This document shows positions 18,621-27,995 of a stretch of 64,000 nucleotides of DNA, in pieces. The translations under genes and the position numbers were made by a program. Location of the stretch: positions 124,001-188,000 of the forward strand of contig JACRDB010000066.1 in NCBI GenBank assembly GCA_016218725.1. The letters run 5' to 3'. The first letter of the stretch is position 1, and each line of letters opens with the position of its first letter. The notes beneath the pieces are model-generated. The model worked only from the letters and a program-made list of their open reading frames with translations. It ran no database searches and had not been told where the DNA came from. Source of the stretch: Deltaproteobacteria bacterium. GTDB taxonomy: Bacteria > Myxococcota_A > Polyangia > Polyangiales > Ga0077539.

Positions 18621-21600
18621 TCAATCCGAGGTGCCCTGCCGGTCCTGGGCTTCGAGCCACGCCTGGGCCCTCGCAAGGAGCTCGACCCGTTGGTCCTCTT
18701 CCCAGGGGACTTCGGGCCACGGGAGTCGAGCCTGCTGGGCGGAGTGCACGCCCGTGACCTGCGCCTCGACCCACGCCCCGACCGTCACCAGGGCCCGAGC
18801 GCGCGCCCCGTCGCCTTCCGGGGACGAGAGCATCGCCGCCGCGGCGCTCCGAGCCTCGCAAACGGAGTCGTACACCGCGATCACCTCAGGGCGCTCCAGC
18901 GCCCGGAGCGCACTGGGGCCGTCCCCTCGCCCGAGGCAGGCCTCGGCCTCTCGTAGCGCCAGGCGCACGAGCGTGAGCGGCGAGCTGGCGCTGGCGTCCT
19001 CCAGGACGCTGTCGGGAAGCGGACGTAGGAGCTCTGCCCCGGCAGCCATGCCACAGCAGCCCGGGTCGCGGCGCGCCCCCGACGCCCAGGTGGCGCAAGC
19101 CGCCGCGGGGTCCCCCAGCCGAAGCTGCGCCAGGCCGCGGAGGTGCAAGGCGTGAGCCGCCAGGCCATCCTCCAGCGCCTCGTGCTCCAGGGGCGCGAGC
19201 AGGGTGAGCACCTCGGACCACCGGCCCTCGACCGCCGCGAGGGAGGCGTCGAGGAGGACGACCTCTGGCCTGCCAGGAAACCGCTCGGCGAGGATGGTGA
19301 TCCCTGGCTTCGTGACCTTGCCCAGGCCCACCTGCATCGCCTCCCGGCAGAGGTCCACCGCGGCGTCCGGCTGGCGGCGCCGGAGCTCCCTGAGGACCCA
19401 CGCCTCCATCGCCTCCCTGGAGCTGCCGCGCACGCGCTTCAGGATCTCGTCCTTCGCGTCGACAGGGCGTGACTGGGCCTTGCAGAACAGCTTGGGGCCC
19501 AGGTTGGGCATCACGCGCCTGGGCAGCGGCCGGAGGTGCGTGAGCTCCGGCGCCGAGGCCCCGAGACCGATCGCGACAGGTCCCTCGGCTCCCGCCACGA
19601 GGAGCACCGCCCGCCGCCCGAAGCCGTCCCCGAGCAGGTCCGAGGCAGCGGGGACGGTGACCCGCCAGGCGACCTCGAGCACGTCACCGCTGGGCTCGAG
19701 CGCGAAGAGCCAGCGGGTCCCTTCGGGGACGGCTGTCAGGACGTACAGCAGCCCGAGGTCGCGCGCGACCTGGAGCGCCACAGGCTGCTCGTTCCACCCC
19801 TCGAGGATCCTCCGGAGGGCGCCCGGGCGACGGTCCGGGCCGGTGCAGTAGCAATGGAGGGCGCGCTCCCGGGTGGCCTCCGAGCGAGGCGCGCACAACA
19901 CGACGAGCCCCCCAACGGTGGGGTGACCTTCGACGCCCATGGGCGCCTGCGAATGCAGCAGCGGGGCCGTCGCGCGGGGCTCGCCGCGCTCGCCGAAGAT
20001 CCGGAGGGACCATGGCTCGCGGGAGCCGTCGACGATGGCCATCACGCCCAGCGGAGAGCCCTGAATGTTGATCCCCTGCGCCGTGTTCGGCAGGATCCGC
20101 GAGGCGCCAGACCCCGCGAGGTCCACCACCTCGAAGGAAGGCCGATCGCCCTGCCTGCGGTAGCCCCAGGCGTAGCGCCCGCACAGGAAAAAGACCTTGC
20201 GGCACCACCACGGGACCGCCCCCGGGCTGAACACGGACCGCCAGGCCACGATGTCCGCCGAGCCGAGGTCCAACCCGAGGGCCCAGCCGTTGTGCGCGGC
20301 GAACCAGGCGACCTCGCCCGCGAGGCTTAGCGACGAGGGATCCACGGCCTCGGGCGTGTGGACAAGGACACGGCGACGCAGCCGCCCGGTGCCAGGGTCG
20401 AGCACCCTCACGAGGAGCCAGCGCCCCCCGGAGCATGCGTGGATGAGGACCCCGCCTGCGCCCAGCCGCCAGGGCGCGTGCTGGTCCAGCGAGAGCTCGC
20501 TAGAGAGCGCCACCAGGTCCGTCGCGTCGTCGTCCCCCGTGAGCACCTGGGCGCGCCACCGAGCCCGGAGCGATGCCGAGAGCTCCGCCCGCTTCGCGCC
20601 CCAAGCCGCGAGGTCCGCCCCAGGGAGCGACACCAGCCTCTCCACGGCGTCCCGAGCGCCGACGAGGTCCCCCGAGACCTCTAGCGCCCGGACGCGCTCG
20701 GCCTCGCTCGCGAGCGCCTCAGCCTCCTTCACCCGCGCCACCAGCGACGCGTGCTCCCCACGTTGGTCGACCGGCACATCCTGGAGGTCCACCGCGTCCA
20801 GGGCGCAGCGCGCGGCGCGTGGGTCCCCCTGGAGGAGCGCCTCGGCGCAGCGCGCCAGCCGCTCGCTCGCGCGGGCGGCGCGGAGCGTGGCGCCGCGCCG
20901 ACGGGCCTCGGCGGCGACCTCCCCGTGCCGCGGAACGAAGGCCAGGGCCTCGGCGTGAGGGGAGGTCGCGGCGAGGGCGCCCTCCGGGTCTCCGGCAGCC
21001 AACTTCGCCTCGGCGTCCACCAGCGCGAGGATCGCGCCGACCAACGACTCACCGGGCCTCGCGCCACGAGAGAGAGCCCGGTCGAGCCACCCATAGGCCG
21101 CGGCGGGCGCGCGGGCGAGCGCGAGCGACCGCGCCTCTGCGTCGGCGCCCGACCAGGCGCGGAGCCCCTCGGCCAGAGCGCCTCCCTCCGCGCGAGCGTG
21201 GAGCGCGTCCGCGCGGACCCGCACCGCCGCAAAGCGAGCCTCCTCACGCGCGCTCACCACGCGACGCTCCAGCGCCTCGTCGGGCGCGCCCAGGGCCCGG
21301 AGCTCCCTCGCGAGGCGCTCGGCTCCCTCCGTATCGCCCCTTGCGGCGGCCTCCTCGGCGCCGCGACGGAGCTCCTGCGCGGAGGACTCTCGGCGCTGTT
21401 GGGTGGCCGCGCGAAGGACCCTCCGGGCGAGCTCGCTCTCGGGCCACCGGCCCAGGATCCCCCGCGCCGCAGCCTCCGCGGCGTCCACTTCGCCGCGCTC
21501 CCAGAGCTCGCGGGCCTCCATCTCGGCGGGCTCACGCGCCCGCGCTCGGGCCTCCGCCAGAGCGCCCTCCAGCGCAAGCAGCGCCTCGTGACCGGGCGCG

Positions 21601-22418
21601 CGAGCGCGGAGGTCGCCCACAAGCCTCCCGGCCTCGTCGAGGTCCAGACGGGCGAGCGCGCCCCTCGCGAGGATGGCGCAAGCGTCTGCGGTGCGAGGGT
21701 CGGTGCTCCCCCGGAGGAGCCGCGCGCTGCGCTCCAGGTCCCCAACCCTGGCCGCGGCGGTGCCGAGGAGCGCCCTCACCTCGACCTGGCCCAGGGCCGG
21801 GGGTGACAGTTCGGCCTCGAGGGCAAGGGCCTCGCGATCCAGGGCGAGCACGTCCACCAGCAGCGTGAGGAGCTCCACCGCCGCGTCGGTGGCGAGCTCG
21901 GGGCGCCCCAGAGCATCCTCGAAGGCCGCCCTCGCCGCTTCGTAGTCGAATTGAGAGAGTGCCTCTCGGCCGAGCGTGAGCGGGTCCTTCGACGGCCGCG
22001 CGGGCCTGCGGTCCCTGCGCGATGGCGGGTCCTCGCACCGGGGCGGAGCCTCCTCTTCGTGGGCGCCGGTGTCGAGCTGGAACCTCACCCACGCTCGCGC
22101 TCCTTCGGCGAGGCTGGTCAGCGTGGCGTGGCAGGCATCCAGGCCCAGGTACCGGTGGCGCAGGCTCACCACACCGGAGTCTCCAGGCTCTGGCGAGACC
22201 ACGAGCTCCTCTCGGTAGCGCTCGATCAGGAGGCTCTGGAGCCGACCCTTGAGCGCGTAGCGGCGCGCGCTCTCGGCCGGGGCGAGGTCAAGCCCCGTAG
22301 GATTGACGACGTGGATGACCTCCAGGAGGCGCCGCGCGCTCAGAGGCTCACGCCCGGCGAGGAGGGCCTCGGCGTCGCCGCCCGGGTCCGCGGCGTTGCG
22401 ACTCCTGCGCCCGCTCAC
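18621..22418 (-). CDS. Large TPR and propeller-like repeat protein (1265 aa)
   Basis: This is a 1265-residue protein starting at GTG 22416-22418, which overlaps the upstream phosphatase stop by 4 bp (GTGA). The open frame continues far upstream but is out-of-frame noise there. The N-terminus (~1-110) is a small mixed domain; a charged linker with GAHEEEAPPR lies at ~115-145. Residues ~150-720 are alanine/glutamate/arginine-rich TPR-like helical repeats (for example FDYEAARAAFEDALGRPEL). Residues ~720-1010 contain beta-rich, tryptophan-containing segments that look like a propeller. The last ~250 residues return to TPR-like helices. No catalytic residues are recognised. Coupling to a PPP phosphatase suggests a scaffold for, or target of, that enzyme. 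Confidence 0.75.
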   Translation of the reverse strand: MSGRRSRNAADPGGDAEALLAGREPLSARRLLEVIHVVNPTGLDLAPAESARRYALKGRLQSLLIERYREELVVSPEPGDSGVVSLRHRYLGLDACHATLTSLAEGARAWVRFQLDTGAHEEEAPPRCEDPPSRRDRRPARPSKDPLTLGREALSQFDYEAARAAFEDALGRPELATDAAVELLTLLVDVLALDREALALEAELSPPALGQVEVRALLGTAAARVGDLERSARLLRGSTDPRTADACAILARGALARLDLDEAGRLVGDLRARAPGHEALLALEGALAEARARAREPAEMEARELWERGEVDAAEAAARGILGRWPESELARRVLRAATQQRRESSAQELRRGAEEAAARGDTEGAERLARELRALGAPDEALERRVVSAREEARFAAVRVRADALHARAEGGALAEGLRAWSGADAEARSLALARAPAAAYGWLDRALSRGARPGESLVGAILALVDAEAKLAAGDPEGALAATSPHAEALAFVPRHGEVAAEARRRGATLRAARASERLARCAEALLQGDPRAARCALDAVDLQDVPVDQRGEHASLVARVKEAEALASEAERVRALEVSGDLVGARDAVERLVSLPGADLAAWGAKRAELSASLRARWRAQVLTGDDDATDLVALSSELSLDQHAPWRLGAGGVLIHACSGGRWLLVRVLDPGTGRLRRRVLVHTPEAVDPSSLSLAGEVAWFAAHNGWALGLDLGSADIVAWRSVFSPGAVPWWCRKVFFLCGRYAWGYRRQGDRPSFEVVDLAGSGASRILPNTAQGINIQGSPLGVMAIVDGSREPWSLRIFGERGEPRATAPLLHSQAPMGVEGHPTVGGLVVLCAPRSEATRERALHCYCTGPDRRPGALRRILEGWNEQPVALQVARDLGLLYVLTAVPEGTRWLFALEPSGDVLEVAWRVTVPAASDLLGDGFGRRAVLLVAGAEGPVAIGLGASAPELTHLRPLPRRVMPNLGPKLFCKAQSRPVDAKDEILKRVRGSSREAMEAWVLRELRRRQPDAAVDLCREAMQVGLGKVTKPGITILAERFPGRPEVVLLDASLAAVEGRWSEVLTLLAPLEHEALEDGLAAHALHLRGLAQLRLGDPAAACATWASGARRDPGCCGMAAGAELLRPLPDSVLEDASASSPLTLVRLALREAEACLGRGDGPSALRALERPEVIAVYDSVCEARSAAAAMLSSPEGDGARARALVTVGAWVEAQVTGVHSAQQARLPWPEVPWEEDQRVELLARAQAWLEAQDRQGTSD

Positions 22419-24097
22419 CGCTCCCCGGAGCCCGCGTCGGCCTTGGCGAAGAAGGCGTTGTACTGCGGGTCGTTGAAGCGCTCGTAGGCGATCTCGAAGG
22501 GCTCCAGCTCCGTCACCCCTTCGCGGTACTTGAGGAGCAGCGCCATGGGGGTGACCTCGCGGTAGGAGCTCCGCGGGGGCAGGTCCCCGTTGGTCCGTCC
22601 CCCCGCGGAGAAGAGCGACAGCAGCCGCGCCCCGGGCTCGTCGTAGACGCGGCGGAAGCCCTCGACCACGCGCTCGTGGCCGCGGATCATCGTGTGCACC
22701 CCGAGCCTGCCGAGGAAGCTCTTGAACTGCCGCCGCCCGAAGGGGAAGCGCGCCGAGGCGGCCTGGAGCTCCGCGGGGACGTGGTCCCCGGCGCTCGGGT
22801 CGCTCCAGAGCATCTCGAAGCGCAGCTCCGGGTCGTTGAGCGACGAGAGCCCCGTCCACACCCTGGCGATAGTCTCGTCCCTGGGGATCCCCGCGTGGAC
22901 GAAGAGCGTACGATCGAACACCAGCATGTTCGGCAGCGCCTCGAAGAGCTTCATGTACCGCGCGAAGACTTCCACCCCGGCGACGGACTCCAGGCTCTGC
23001 ATCGCCTCCGCGGGCCTCACCGGCGCGAGCACCTTGCCGTTGAGCTCCACGTAGTGCTCGTGGTTGCCTCGGAGCATGTACACGCTGTCCGGCGCCGCGA
23101 GCTGGAGCTGCATCACCGTGCGTAGCACGCCGTTGTAGCTGAAGCGCCCGCGGTCTATGTAGTCCCCGAGGAGCACCAGCTTCATCGCCGGGTGGCGCCC
23201 CGGGGCGTCGTGGGCGGCCTGCACCCGGGCGAAGAAATCCGCCTGGAGGAGCGCCGCCTTGAGGCACGAGTAGCACCCGTGGAGGTCCCCGATGACCAGG
23301 AGGTCCACGGCCTCGCCCGCCGCGGGGCGGTCTACGTAGACGTGTCCGTCAAGGAAGCGAGTCCCTGGCGAGAAGCCCGCGAAGTCCCTCGCCTCGCCGA
23401 GGCGACCCCTCCCCCGTGCGCGTTGCGCCTCCAGGTGCGCCACCACGCGATCGATGAGCGCCATGTCCCCGCGGGACTGCTCCGCGAAGAGGGCCGGGTC
23501 CCGCGCCCAGTCCCACTCGAAGCCCTTCAAGAAGGGGTGATCCTGGGCCTTGGGCGGGAGCTTCCGCGCCGAGGCGATGTGCATGCTCCCCTCGGGGAGC
23601 TCCTGCACCTCGTCCTCGCCGAGCTCCATGGGCGCGTCCAGGACGCGCACCAGCTCGTCCCGGAAGGCCGCCTCCGCGGGGTGCACCACCCCGTCCGCGC
23701 GGATCACCGCGTCGGCGGCTTCGAGCATCGCCCGGCGGCTCTCGGGGTCAAAGGTGCGAAACAGCTCGAAGCACTTCAAGCGCAGCCGGCTGAGCGCGAA
23801 CTGCTGCGGCGCCTCGCCCTCCGCCGTAGGCTCGTCCAGGTCCCGCTCCACCTGCCCGACGACCTCCTCGAAGACCTCGTCGAAGTGGCGCTTCCAGCGC
23901 GCGGTCACGTCCGCCCCGATGCCCGCCCCGAGGACCTGCCGGGCGCGGGCGTCCACCAGCCCGGCGATCTGCCCTCGCACGAGCTCCCGCTCCGTGGCGT
24001 CGAAGTCACCGTCCACGAAGCCCACCGCGGTGAGGTAGAAGATCACCCCTCGGAGCTGCTGCTCGGCCTGGTACGGATCCGTGTGAAAAGCGATCAT
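22415..24097 (-). CDS. PPP-family serine/threonine phosphatase fused to N-terminal TerB-like domains
   Basis: This is a 560-residue protein from ATG 24095-24097; a TTG seven codons upstream is an alternative start. The C-terminal half is a PPP metallophosphatase with all metal and catalytic motifs: GDLHG (270-274), GDYIDRG (311-317), RGNHE (343-347), FVHAG (His401) and RGH (His474). The N-terminal ~155 residues contain two segments of the TerB/tellurite-resistance type: FVDGDFDATERELVRG near 27-42 and VIRADGVVHPAEAAFRDEL near 131-149. It is therefore likely a regulated cytoplasmic protein phosphatase. It is translationally coupled to the 1265-residue protein downstream. The TerB-PPP combination is unusual. 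Confidence 0.88.
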   Translation of the reverse strand: MIAFHTDPYQAEQQLRGVIFYLTAVGFVDGDFDATERELVRGQIAGLVDARARQVLGAGIGADVTARWKRHFDEVFEEVVGQVERDLDEPTAEGEAPQQFALSRLRLKCFELFRTFDPESRRAMLEAADAVIRADGVVHPAEAAFRDELVRVLDAPMELGEDEVQELPEGSMHIASARKLPPKAQDHPFLKGFEWDWARDPALFAEQSRGDMALIDRVVAHLEAQRARGRGRLGEARDFAGFSPGTRFLDGHVYVDRPAAGEAVDLLVIGDLHGCYSCLKAALLQADFFARVQAAHDAPGRHPAMKLVLLGDYIDRGRFSYNGVLRTVMQLQLAAPDSVYMLRGNHEHYVELNGKVLAPVRPAEAMQSLESVAGVEVFARYMKLFEALPNMLVFDRTLFVHAGIPRDETIARVWTGLSSLNDPELRFEMLWSDPSAGDHVPAELQAASARFPFGRRQFKSFLGRLGVHTMIRGHERVVEGFRRVYDEPGARLLSLFSAGGRTNGDLPPRSSYREVTPMALLLKYREGVTELEPFEIAYERFNDPQYNAFFAKADAGSGER

Positions 24098-24119
24098 GGT
24101 GGAGGCTTCACTGGGCAAA

Positions 24120-24138
24120 GGTAGGGAGGAATCCTACC
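24120..24138 (-). terminator. Short hairpin between the vWA lipoprotein and phosphatase genes
   Basis: GGTAGG and CCTACC (6-bp arms, 7-nt loop) lie in the 52-bp gap; read on the minus strand the hairpin is followed by TTT. It is weak for an intrinsic terminator and may only attenuate read-through. Confidence 0.25.
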
Positions 24139-24149
24139 GAGGGGGAGCG

Positions 24150-25295
24150 CTAGGGGGGTGTGGGCGCCGGGCACCCGAAGGCCGCGACCAGGCGGGTGCC
24201 CCCGGAGCTCGCGCGGAGCGTGTCGCAGGTCTGGCCGAAGAACAGAATCTCTTCGTGGGTGTCATCGCTCCAGTCCCAGCCGTCCCTGCGGCCGGTGTCA
24301 TGGATGAGGCTCTGGCCCCCCAGGCGCACATCGACCAACGTGGGGTCCGGCGGGGCCATGGTCAACCGGAAACGGCACTCGATCAGCCCCGAGGTGAGGT
24401 TCTGGAACTCCCTCACAAGGTCCGGGTAGCTGGTGGCGGCCAGGTACCGCGGGGAGGTGGCCCGGGCGCGGCCTCCGGCCTCGGCCATGCGGTCGAGCAC
24501 GTCCACCAGGGTCTCCGTGCCCGGCAGCCCGAGGACAAAGGTCTCGATGCCCATCGCCCTGAGCGACGCGACGGTGGCGACGGTGCGCGCGTCGTCCAGG
24601 CAGTTGTGCCGCGCGTAGATGTTGCTCATGGAGCGGCAGAGCGTGGCCTCGGGCTGGGCGCTGCACCGGCAGGTGGCGTTCTCCAGCGCGCCGTTGCAGT
24701 TGGGTCCGCCGTCCGTGGCGAGCACCAGGTACCGCGCCCCCACGCGGTCGGGCGTGCGACGGTAGTAGTCCGCGGCGGCCTCCAGGGCGGTGTTGGTGGG
24801 CGTGGCGCCCGCGGGGAGCGCGCGCCCGAGCTGGGCCATGATGGCCGCGGCGGTCGACCGTCCGGGTTCCACGTCCAGCGTACGGAGGACATCGCACACC
24901 TCCGAGGGCGGCAGCGGGTCGCCCGTGGGGCTGGGGCGCAGCACCTTGGGGAACACCAGGAGCCCCATGGTGAGGTCCGTCTGGAGCGCCGGGAGCACGT
25001 TCCGGAAGGTCTCCAGGAGCGAGTTCCATTTGCTCCGGCCCCCGAGGGTGGTCTCCACCATGCTCCCGGAGCGGTCCACCACGAAGAGCACCTCGGCGTC
25101 CCGGCGGGTCAGGCTCACCGCGGTGCCCCCGCAGGAGGGCATGCGATCGGGCACGGGGATGGCCTCCGGGCGGCTGAAGGTGTCCACCCCGGGGCCCCCG
25201 TCAAACGCGAGGTTGTTGATCGCTCCGGGCCGTGAAGGTCCTCCGCATGCGGCGAGCGCGAAGAGGATCGTGGCGGTCCGCCGGAGGCCCGACAT
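24150..25295 (-). CDS. von Willebrand factor A domain lipoprotein
   Basis: This is a 381-residue lipoprotein (lipobox LAAC, Cys17) started at ATG 25293-25295. The mature protein contains a vWA domain with the metal-ion-dependent adhesion motif DRSGS at residues 74-78, preceded by LFVV, and the later vWA strands LVLATDGGPNCNG and GIETFVLGLPG. Cysteines near CRCSAQPEATLC probably form disulfides outside the membrane. Similar vWA lipoproteins are frequent in Myxococcota, and their ligands are generally unknown. Downstream of it, 52 bp away, is the TerB-PPP phosphatase gene. Confidence 0.88.
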   Translation of the reverse strand: MSGLRRTATILFALAACGGPSRPGAINNLAFDGGPGVDTFSRPEAIPVPDRMPSCGGTAVSLTRRDAEVLFVVDRSGSMVETTLGGRSKWNSLLETFRNVLPALQTDLTMGLLVFPKVLRPSPTGDPLPPSEVCDVLRTLDVEPGRSTAAAIMAQLGRALPAGATPTNTALEAAADYYRRTPDRVGARYLVLATDGGPNCNGALENATCRCSAQPEATLCRSMSNIYARHNCLDDARTVATVASLRAMGIETFVLGLPGTETLVDVLDRMAEAGGRARATSPRYLAATSYPDLVREFQNLTSGLIECRFRLTMAPPDPTLVDVRLGGQSLIHDTGRRDGWDWSDDTHEEILFFGQTCDTLRASSGGTRLVAAFGCPAPTPP

Positions 25296-25318
25296 CGCCG
25301 CATCGTACCACCGGATCC

Positions 25319-26017
25319 CTACCGCAGCGCCAGCACCGGGCGCACGAAGAGCAAGATCCAGACAAAGAGCGCGTGGGCCAGCACGCACGACAGGAGCCCC
25401 CCCCGGAAGCGGTAGAGGGCCCCCCAGGCGAGGCCCCCCAGGAGGGCGAGGGCGGCCACCACGAGGTTCCCGGTGGCCAGGAGCGAGAGGGCGTAGAGCC
25501 CCGAGGCCGCGAGCCACCCCCGGGTGCTCCCGAGGCGCTGGCTCAGGGCCTGCTGGACCCCTCCGCGCCAGGCGAGCTCTTCGAGAGCGGCCACCAGCGC
25601 CGCCCCGAGGCCCAGCTTCAAGCCCTTGAGGTACGCCGTGCGCCCGTAGGCCTCGCAGGACTGCACCCGGACGAGCTCCAGGAAGCGCCCGAAGCCCACC
25701 TCGTCGGGCCTGGGGATGAACACCCCGTCGGCGGCGCAGAGCTGAAGGAGGTTGTTGGGCGCCACCCACCGGGTGACCACGAGCCAGAGCGGGAGGTAGA
25801 GCCCCACGGCCACGACGAAGGCCAGCGTGGGGTCTCCGGCCTGGTAGGTGAAGGCCGCCCGGAGCTGGCCCTCGTCCTGGAGGGCCCACGCCGCGAGGGC
25901 CGCGGCCGCGCCGAAGCCCAGGGCCATGGCCACCCAGAACCACGGTCCCGGGAGCCTCCAGGCCACCGCCGGGACCGCCAGTGCCACCGCGAGGAGAGCG
26001 TACTGCGCGCGTTCCAC
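25319..26017 (-). CDS. CPBP-family intramembrane metalloprotease
   Basis: This is a 232-residue protein with about six to seven transmembrane helices. It has the CPBP (Abi/Rce1-like) motif 1 EELAWRG near residue 145, which supplies the paired glutamates and arginine. Later membrane segments contain the expected conserved histidine (LAHALFVW near the C-terminus). These enzymes cleave CAAX-like or membrane-embedded substrates; the substrate here is unknown. The gene is divergent from the glycosylase gene, with 71 bp between start codons, and lies 23 bp before the vWA lipoprotein start on the same strand. Confidence 0.88.
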   Translation of the reverse strand: MERAQYALLAVALAVPAVAWRLPGPWFWVAMALGFGAAAALAAWALQDEGQLRAAFTYQAGDPTLAFVVAVGLYLPLWLVVTRWVAPNNLLQLCAADGVFIPRPDEVGFGRFLELVRVQSCEAYGRTAYLKGLKLGLGAALVAALEELAWRGGVQQALSQRLGSTRGWLAASGLYALSLLATGNLVVAALALLGGLAWGALYRFRGGLLSCVLAHALFVWILLFVRPVLALR

Positions 26018-26088
26018 GCGGCGGGTGTAGCACCCCTCTGGCCTGCTGCACTACAGTCCCGGCCTCCACCGCCCACAGGACGGCTCCG

Positions 26089-26928
26089 ATGCCTGAGTTC
26101 GCCGAGGTCCATTCGCAGGTGTGCTGGCTCCGCTCCAAGGTCCAGGGAGCGCCCATCGAAGAGTACGGTTGCACCGGCGGGCAGCACTTCCCCGAGCTCA
26201 AGGGCAACCCGAAGAAGGACGCCCTGCTGCGGGCGTTCTTTGTCGGCGCGACGCTCCAGTCGGTCACCCAGCGCGGAAAATACGTGGTGTTCCGGCTCTC
26301 CACCGGGACCGTGCTCGCGCATCTCATGTTCCATGGGCGCTGGAGCATCGCCGGGGACCCCTTCACGTCGAACTACAAGCACCACCGCGCGCCCCCGGAG
26401 CCGGTGAGCGCGGGGCTCTGGCTCCGCGTCGGCGGACGCTCCATGGGCTTCCACGACCCGGAGTACAAAGCCAGGGTGCATGCGTTCCCGGGGAGCCTCC
26501 CGGCCGCGGTCGAAGAGCTTCAGGAGCTCGGCCCGGACATCCTCCAGACCCCGGAGACGGACCCGGAGTACCCTCGACCCTGGGCGGCCGAGGACCTGGT
26601 GAAGGCCACCAGCAAGAGTCGCACGGCCATCAAGGCGCTGCTCCTGGACCAGAAGAAGCAGGCCGGCATCGGGAACATGTACGCCTGCGAGGCCCTCTAC
26701 CGCGCGGGGCTCCGCCCGGACCGCGCGTCCAACACCCTCGCCGAGGCCGACGCGCGGAGGCTCCACGGGGCCGTCCAGGCCGTGGTGGGTGAGGCCCTGG
26801 CCACCAACCTGGACTATGACCGCGTCCTCAAGGTCTACAAGCGCGAGAAGGATCCCGAGGGGCGCAAGGTGCTCTGCACCCAGGTCGGCGGCCGGGACAC
26901 CTTCTGGGTCGCCGAGGCCCAGGCGTGA
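26089..26928 (+). CDS. Fpg/Nei-type DNA glycosylase with degenerate zinc finger
   Basis: This is a 279-residue base-excision repair enzyme of the formamidopyrimidine-DNA glycosylase superfamily. After Met1 removal the catalytic Pro2-Glu3 are present (MPEFAEV); the beta-strand lysine is at about 64 (QRGKYVVF). The helix-two-turn-helix contains the signature DQKKQAGIGNMYACEALYRAGL. The C-terminal finger retains its fold-defining ends (VYKREKD and GRDTFW) but has only one cysteine instead of four, so it cannot bind zinc normally and looks like a 'zincless finger'. Its stop overlaps the Rieske gene start by 4 bp. The activity is probably retained, as in other zincless members, but this is inference. 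Confidence 0.88.
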   Translation: MPEFAEVHSQVCWLRSKVQGAPIEEYGCTGGQHFPELKGNPKKDALLRAFFVGATLQSVTQRGKYVVFRLSTGTVLAHLMFHGRWSIAGDPFTSNYKHHRAPPEPVSAGLWLRVGGRSMGFHDPEYKARVHAFPGSLPAAVEELQELGPDILQTPETDPEYPRPWAAEDLVKATSKSRTAIKALLLDQKKQAGIGNMYACEALYRAGLRPDRASNTLAEADARRLHGAVQAVVGEALATNLDYDRVLKVYKREKDPEGRKVLCTQVGGRDTFWVAEAQA

Positions 26929-27995
26929 GGGCCCCCGAGGAGCGCCTGCCCACGGGGCGTTTCTACAATGATCTCGCGGTGTTACACCACCATCGGGAGC
27001 GCCTCGCGGCGTCCTGGCAGTGGAGCCTGGCGCTCTCGGTCCCGCGGGAAGAGGGAGCTTGCGAGCCCTTCGTGCTCCTGCCGGGGTGCCTGGACGAGCC
27101 CTTGCTGGCGGTGGGCCACGGGGGCCGCGTGCGGTGTTTTTCCAATGTGTGTACGCACCGCGCCAGGCTCCTCGTGGACACTCCCGGGGTGCGCTCGCAG
27201 GTGCGGTGTGGCTACCACGGGAGGCGCTTCGGTCTCGATGGCCGCTGCCTCGGGGCGCCGGGCTTCGAGGATCTGCCTCGGGGAGCCCCAGGGCCCGAGG
27301 ACCTGCCGGAGCTCGGTGTAGGGACGCTTGGGCCCCTGGGCTTCACCTCGGTGGCCCCGGAGGCACCCTGGGATGCGACCCGAGAGGCGCTCCTGGCGAG
27401 GCTTCCGTCGCTACGGTGGACCCAGCTCCAGCGGGATCCAGCGGGGCAGAGGAGCTTCGAGCTCCGCGCTCACTGGGCGATCTACTGTGAGAACTACCTC
27501 GAAGGGTTGCACATCCCGTATGTGCACCCGACGCTGGCCAGGGCCCTGGACCTCGGGCGCTACCACACGGAGACAGCCCCCTGGGGCGTGCTCCAGGTGG
27601 GGCACCACCGCGGCGAGGGGCCCGCCCTCCCGCCCGACGCGAGGGCCCCGGAGCTGCCCGTGGCGGCGTACTATATGTTCCTGTTCCCCAACACCATGAT
27701 GAACATCTACCCGTGGGGGGTGTCCCTCAACGTGGTGACACCGCTGGCGCTGGACCGCACCAGGGTGGACTTTGATGCCTGGGTGTGGGCCCCGGAGCTC
27801 CGGGGCGTCGGGGCCGGAGGGGACCTGGACACCGTGGAGGCCGAGGACGAAGCTGTCGTGGAGGCCGTCCAGAAGGGCCTCCGGGCAAGGCTCTACGCGG
27901 GAGGGCGCTACGCCCCCGGCTGGGAGGACGGCGTCAGGGCCTTCCACCGCTGGCTCGACGGGGCGTATGGTCCCCCCCTCCAAGGAGAACCGTGA
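26925..27995 (+). CDS. Rieske-type aromatic ring-hydroxylating oxygenase alpha subunit-like protein
   Basis: This is a 356-residue protein started at the GTG that overlaps the previous stop. The Rieske 2Fe-2S ligands are Cys76-x-His78 (VCTHRARL) and Cys95-x2-His98 (CGYHGRRF). The mononuclear-iron region is ENYLEGLHIPYVHP, with the expected two histidines (HIPYVH), and an aspartate/asparagine-bearing stretch lies further on. Length fits single-component oxygenase alpha subunits. No reductase or ferredoxin is adjacent. The stop overlaps the aminotransferase start by 1 bp (TGATG). The substrate is unknown; the pairing with an aminotransferase suggests amine or amino-acid turnover. Confidence 0.87.
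   Translation: MRAPEERLPTGRFYNDLAVLHHHRERLAASWQWSLALSVPREEGACEPFVLLPGCLDEPLLAVGHGGRVRCFSNVCTHRARLLVDTPGVRSQVRCGYHGRRFGLDGRCLGAPGFEDLPRGAPGPEDLPELGVGTLGPLGFTSVAPEAPWDATREALLARLPSLRWTQLQRDPAGQRSFELRAHWAIYCENYLEGLHIPYVHPTLARALDLGRYHTETAPWGVLQVGHHRGEGPALPPDARAPELPVAAYYMFLFPNTMMNIYPWGVSLNVVTPLALDRTRVDFDAWVWAPELRGVGAGGDLDTVEAEDEAVVEAVQKGLRARLYAGGRYAPGWEDGVRAFHRWLDGAYGPPLQGEP

Noticed and set aside
22419..23276. Upstream extension of the 1265-residue protein to about 1551 residues
   Set aside because: It would overlap the phosphatase gene almost completely; the extension is arginine/glycine/alanine-rich noise from the other frame, and a GTGA start at 22418 explains the gene.
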